Shown: piece by piece, positions 62,085 to 64,000 of the stretch
How positions within the stretch are numbered: position 1 is the stretch's first letter
Layout of the letters: each line of letters opens with the position of its first letter
NCBI RefSeq assembly: GCF_001949145.1
Contig: NW_019091421.1
Span: forward strand, 731,453 to 795,452
Direction: 5' to 3'
From: Acanthaster planci
Lineage: Eukaryota > Echinodermata > Asteroidea > Valvatida > Acanthasteridae
DNA: 64,000 nucleotides
Notes under the pieces: model-generated
The model's database searches: none
The model's input: only the letters and a program-made list of their open reading frames with translations
What the model was told of the DNA's origin: nothing
Made by a program: the position numbers and the translations under genes

Positions 62085-63000
62085 GTAAAAGTCTTTTAAG
62101 CCAGTGGTCGAAGTGCTTACATGATCTAGACAAAAGCCTTGCTATTCACTGATGGCAAAATCACTTTTGTTTGGGCTATTCTCAACCTTGGAGAATTATT
62201 TTACGAGGGAAGTGAAGTGTACCGTAGGTACCACAGCCCAACAAATGACTCATGCAAATTGTTGCCGCTACTCACAGAGTCTCACAAAATCAGGGACCAA
62301 CTGTGGATGCTGAGCTAGCTACACTTTGCCAAACATGAAACACTCTTGATGTCGCCATTCCGCATCCCAATTTATGTTATTCAACAATAATAACAGTAAA
62401 GATGGTAAACGCATAGCAGAAAGGGGATGCATGATTCTTTCCGATCATCATGTACATGTATGCTAATTCTACATTTACATAATTTATGGTGTTCTCCATT
62501 TTGTCAACTATTATCTAAATCATTAATAAATATTGGAAAGAATTCCAAACATTCACCTCACTTTTTTAATTCATGCCTTCCCTCACTTGACAACAGGTAA
62601 AATCCCTCCCAAATGCCTGGCTCCATTTAACTGGCTAAAGCATGTACTGGTATCATCATGAATTATGACACTCAAAATTTGTGTTGGTCAATTTTTGGAA
62701 AGAATTCCATATACATGTACATTGTGTACAAACACTGCTTGATACGCTGTGCACAAATCCTATGAGACCGGTCTGAGAAATTGTGTTTTCAAAGTGAATA
62801 CTGTATGTCCATATTTTTACTGCTAAATTTGACTTTTTAGGACTTTTGATTTCTTTAAGATGATTAATACATGTAGGTCACTGCACGGCCAAATTAGTGA
62901 CGTCCAGTCCGTAGGCTATGGAACTCTTTTTACATTTTTCTTTCTAAACGATTACATGTACACTGTAGGCACTACTTGTTTGCTTTATTTTAACTTTAAC

Positions 63001-63490
63001 CGACCTCAATCCTCTAAAATCCTCCGGGTGGTATTGGAGGATTTTGGAGGATTGAGGATGAGTGATGAATTGAACACAGGATTTTGGAGGATGAATGCTG
63101 ATTTAAAAGCTGGAGGATTTTCAAGGATTGAGGATGAATGGTGAGTGAAGTACTAAAAATTGGTCACAATGATACATATAGTCATGCTATATACTGTTTA
63201 CAATACATGCACCCAAGGAGAGTGTGTTCCATTGTTCACTGCTACTGGTCACAAATTATACAATCCTCAACTGCAATGTGTTAAAACAAAGGCACATGTC
63301 TGCTTTGTTTATTACAACAACAACGACCCAAAAAAAAACCCAAGTAGGGCCATGGAGGATTGAGGATTCAGGTACATCATGTACATGTACCTTTCATTTT
63401 GTGCATAAGCCCAAAAACTGGAGGATTGAGGATGAATGCAGTTTTTGGAGCTGGGCAATTGGAGGATTTGGGAGGATTGGCGTGACTGAG
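63001..63490 (+). repeat. Irregular GGAGGATTGAGGAT-type repeats with hairpin
   Basis: CCTCAATCCTCTAAAATCCT at 63003-63022 is followed after a short loop by TTGGAGGATTTTGGAGGATT, giving arms of about 22 bp with one mismatch. Further GGAGGATTGAGGATGAAT words recur at irregular spacing to about 63.49 kb. Related ATCCTCC/TTAACCCTAAC sequence occurs at 39.14 and 60.26 kb. Confidence 0.6.
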
Positions 63491-63645
63491 GATGTGCCCT
63501 TGTAAAAAAGCCATCATTCGCCACTCACTGACTCAGTTTACAGACTACCTTCTCACCATAGTTCTGACCACGCCGCTGACACAATTTTGCCGCGTACTTT
63601 TGACTTTTATTTTAAAATCATTAATTATGACATCACCCCCCTATC

Positions 63646-63696
63646 ATGCCTGGTATGGAAAATCCTCCATGATCATCATGATCATCATGATCAGGT
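63646..63696. repeat. Short ATGATCATC tandem repeat
   Basis: TCCATGATCATCATGATCAT then CATGATCAGG, about three units of a self-complementary 9-mer. Simple-sequence tract. Confidence 0.6.
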
Positions 63697-64000
63697 AATG
63701 ACGATCAGACGATATGCAATCTTGAACCACAGAGCAAGGAACTTTGTGTGTATTTATGGTGCTCCATCCTGACATGCCTGAGTTGATTTGCCTTTGAATA
63801 ACATCCATTCATAGGATAATCAATTCAGGAGAAAGTACAATAAATGTGCGTTAAGTTCAAGTTGCGCATAACGATTACCAGGCCTCACTCATCATGTTGA
63901 TCGTGGCACATCCACATGTCCATGAAAACATGTTTCTCACACACACACAAATGCATGGACATTACAATAACACACACAGTCACGTCACATACCCTCTTCT

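Larger units (their letters stand above)
53214..64000. other. Right-hand noncoding region rich in TACATGTA palindromes
   Basis: No multi-exon gene was recognised. Many tracts built from ACATGTACATGT (for example near 54250, 54612, 56380, 58645, 58985, 59365 and 60590) are scattered through it, far denser than left of 45 kb. It also contains a clear MITE (60296-60541), a tRNA-like SINE head (60.6 kb), a possible isolated exon (61926-62084) and ATCCTCC-rich repeats (63.0-63.49 kb). The TBC1D16 promoter and noncoding first exon may lie here. Confidence 0.5.

Noticed and set aside
1-64000. CRISPR array, bacterial operon or prophage-type defence system
   Set aside because: The regular tandem units are minisatellites without spacers, and all recognised genes are intron-containing animal genes.

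Overview
The window is eukaryotic nuclear DNA. Its genes are split into many short exons with GT-AG introns of about 0.2 to 4.6 kb, it carries tRNA-derived SINEs and many short inverted-repeat transposons, and two runs of N mark unassembled minisatellites. The protein-coding content (two ST8Sia-type sialyltransferases, USP22, DHRS7B and TBC1D16 orthologues) is that of a deuterostome. The compact introns and the abundant TACATGTA-type palindromes suggest an invertebrate deuterostome (echinoderm, hemichordate or amphioxus). I cannot name the species from sequence alone. I assembled all five genes by hand from splice sites; in every gene the intron phases agree across all junctions and give an uninterrupted protein of the expected family length.

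Layout. 1.3-3.5 kb (+): a three-exon alpha-2,8-sialyltransferase gene (copy A). 10.2-11.9 kb (+): its tandem paralogue (copy B), with the same exon structure. 15.45-31.34 kb (-): a complete 13-exon USP22 gene, the deubiquitinase of the SAGA complex. 32.16-36.04 kb (+): a six-exon DHRS7B gene, a membrane-anchored short-chain dehydrogenase, head to head with USP22 across about 0.8 kb. 43.96-53.06 kb (-): a nine-coding-exon TBC1D16 gene, a Rab GTPase-activating protein, tail to tail with DHRS7B. 53.2-64 kb: no convincing gene, many TACATGTA palindromes, one well-formed inverted-repeat transposon, and one isolated possible zinc-binding exon.

How the genes relate. The genes do not form one pathway. 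The sialyltransferases act on Golgi glycoconjugates, USP22 acts on nuclear histones, DHRS7B acts on a lipid-type substrate at a membrane, and TBC1D16 acts on Rab GTPases. The close divergent USP22/DHRS7B pair also occurs in human 17p11.2, so it looks like ancient conserved gene order. The sialyltransferase pair is a local duplication whose homology runs beyond the 3' ends. Copy A has since gained two transposon insertions whose empty sites can be read in copy B.

I found no undescribed multi-gene system. The strongest unusual signals are the paired filled and empty transposon sites in the duplication, a 74-bp stretch of perfect identity over sialylmotif L that suggests gene conversion or strong constraint, a set of short inverted-repeat elements with 4-bp target duplications, a roughly 300-bp foldback, and two truncated minisatellites.
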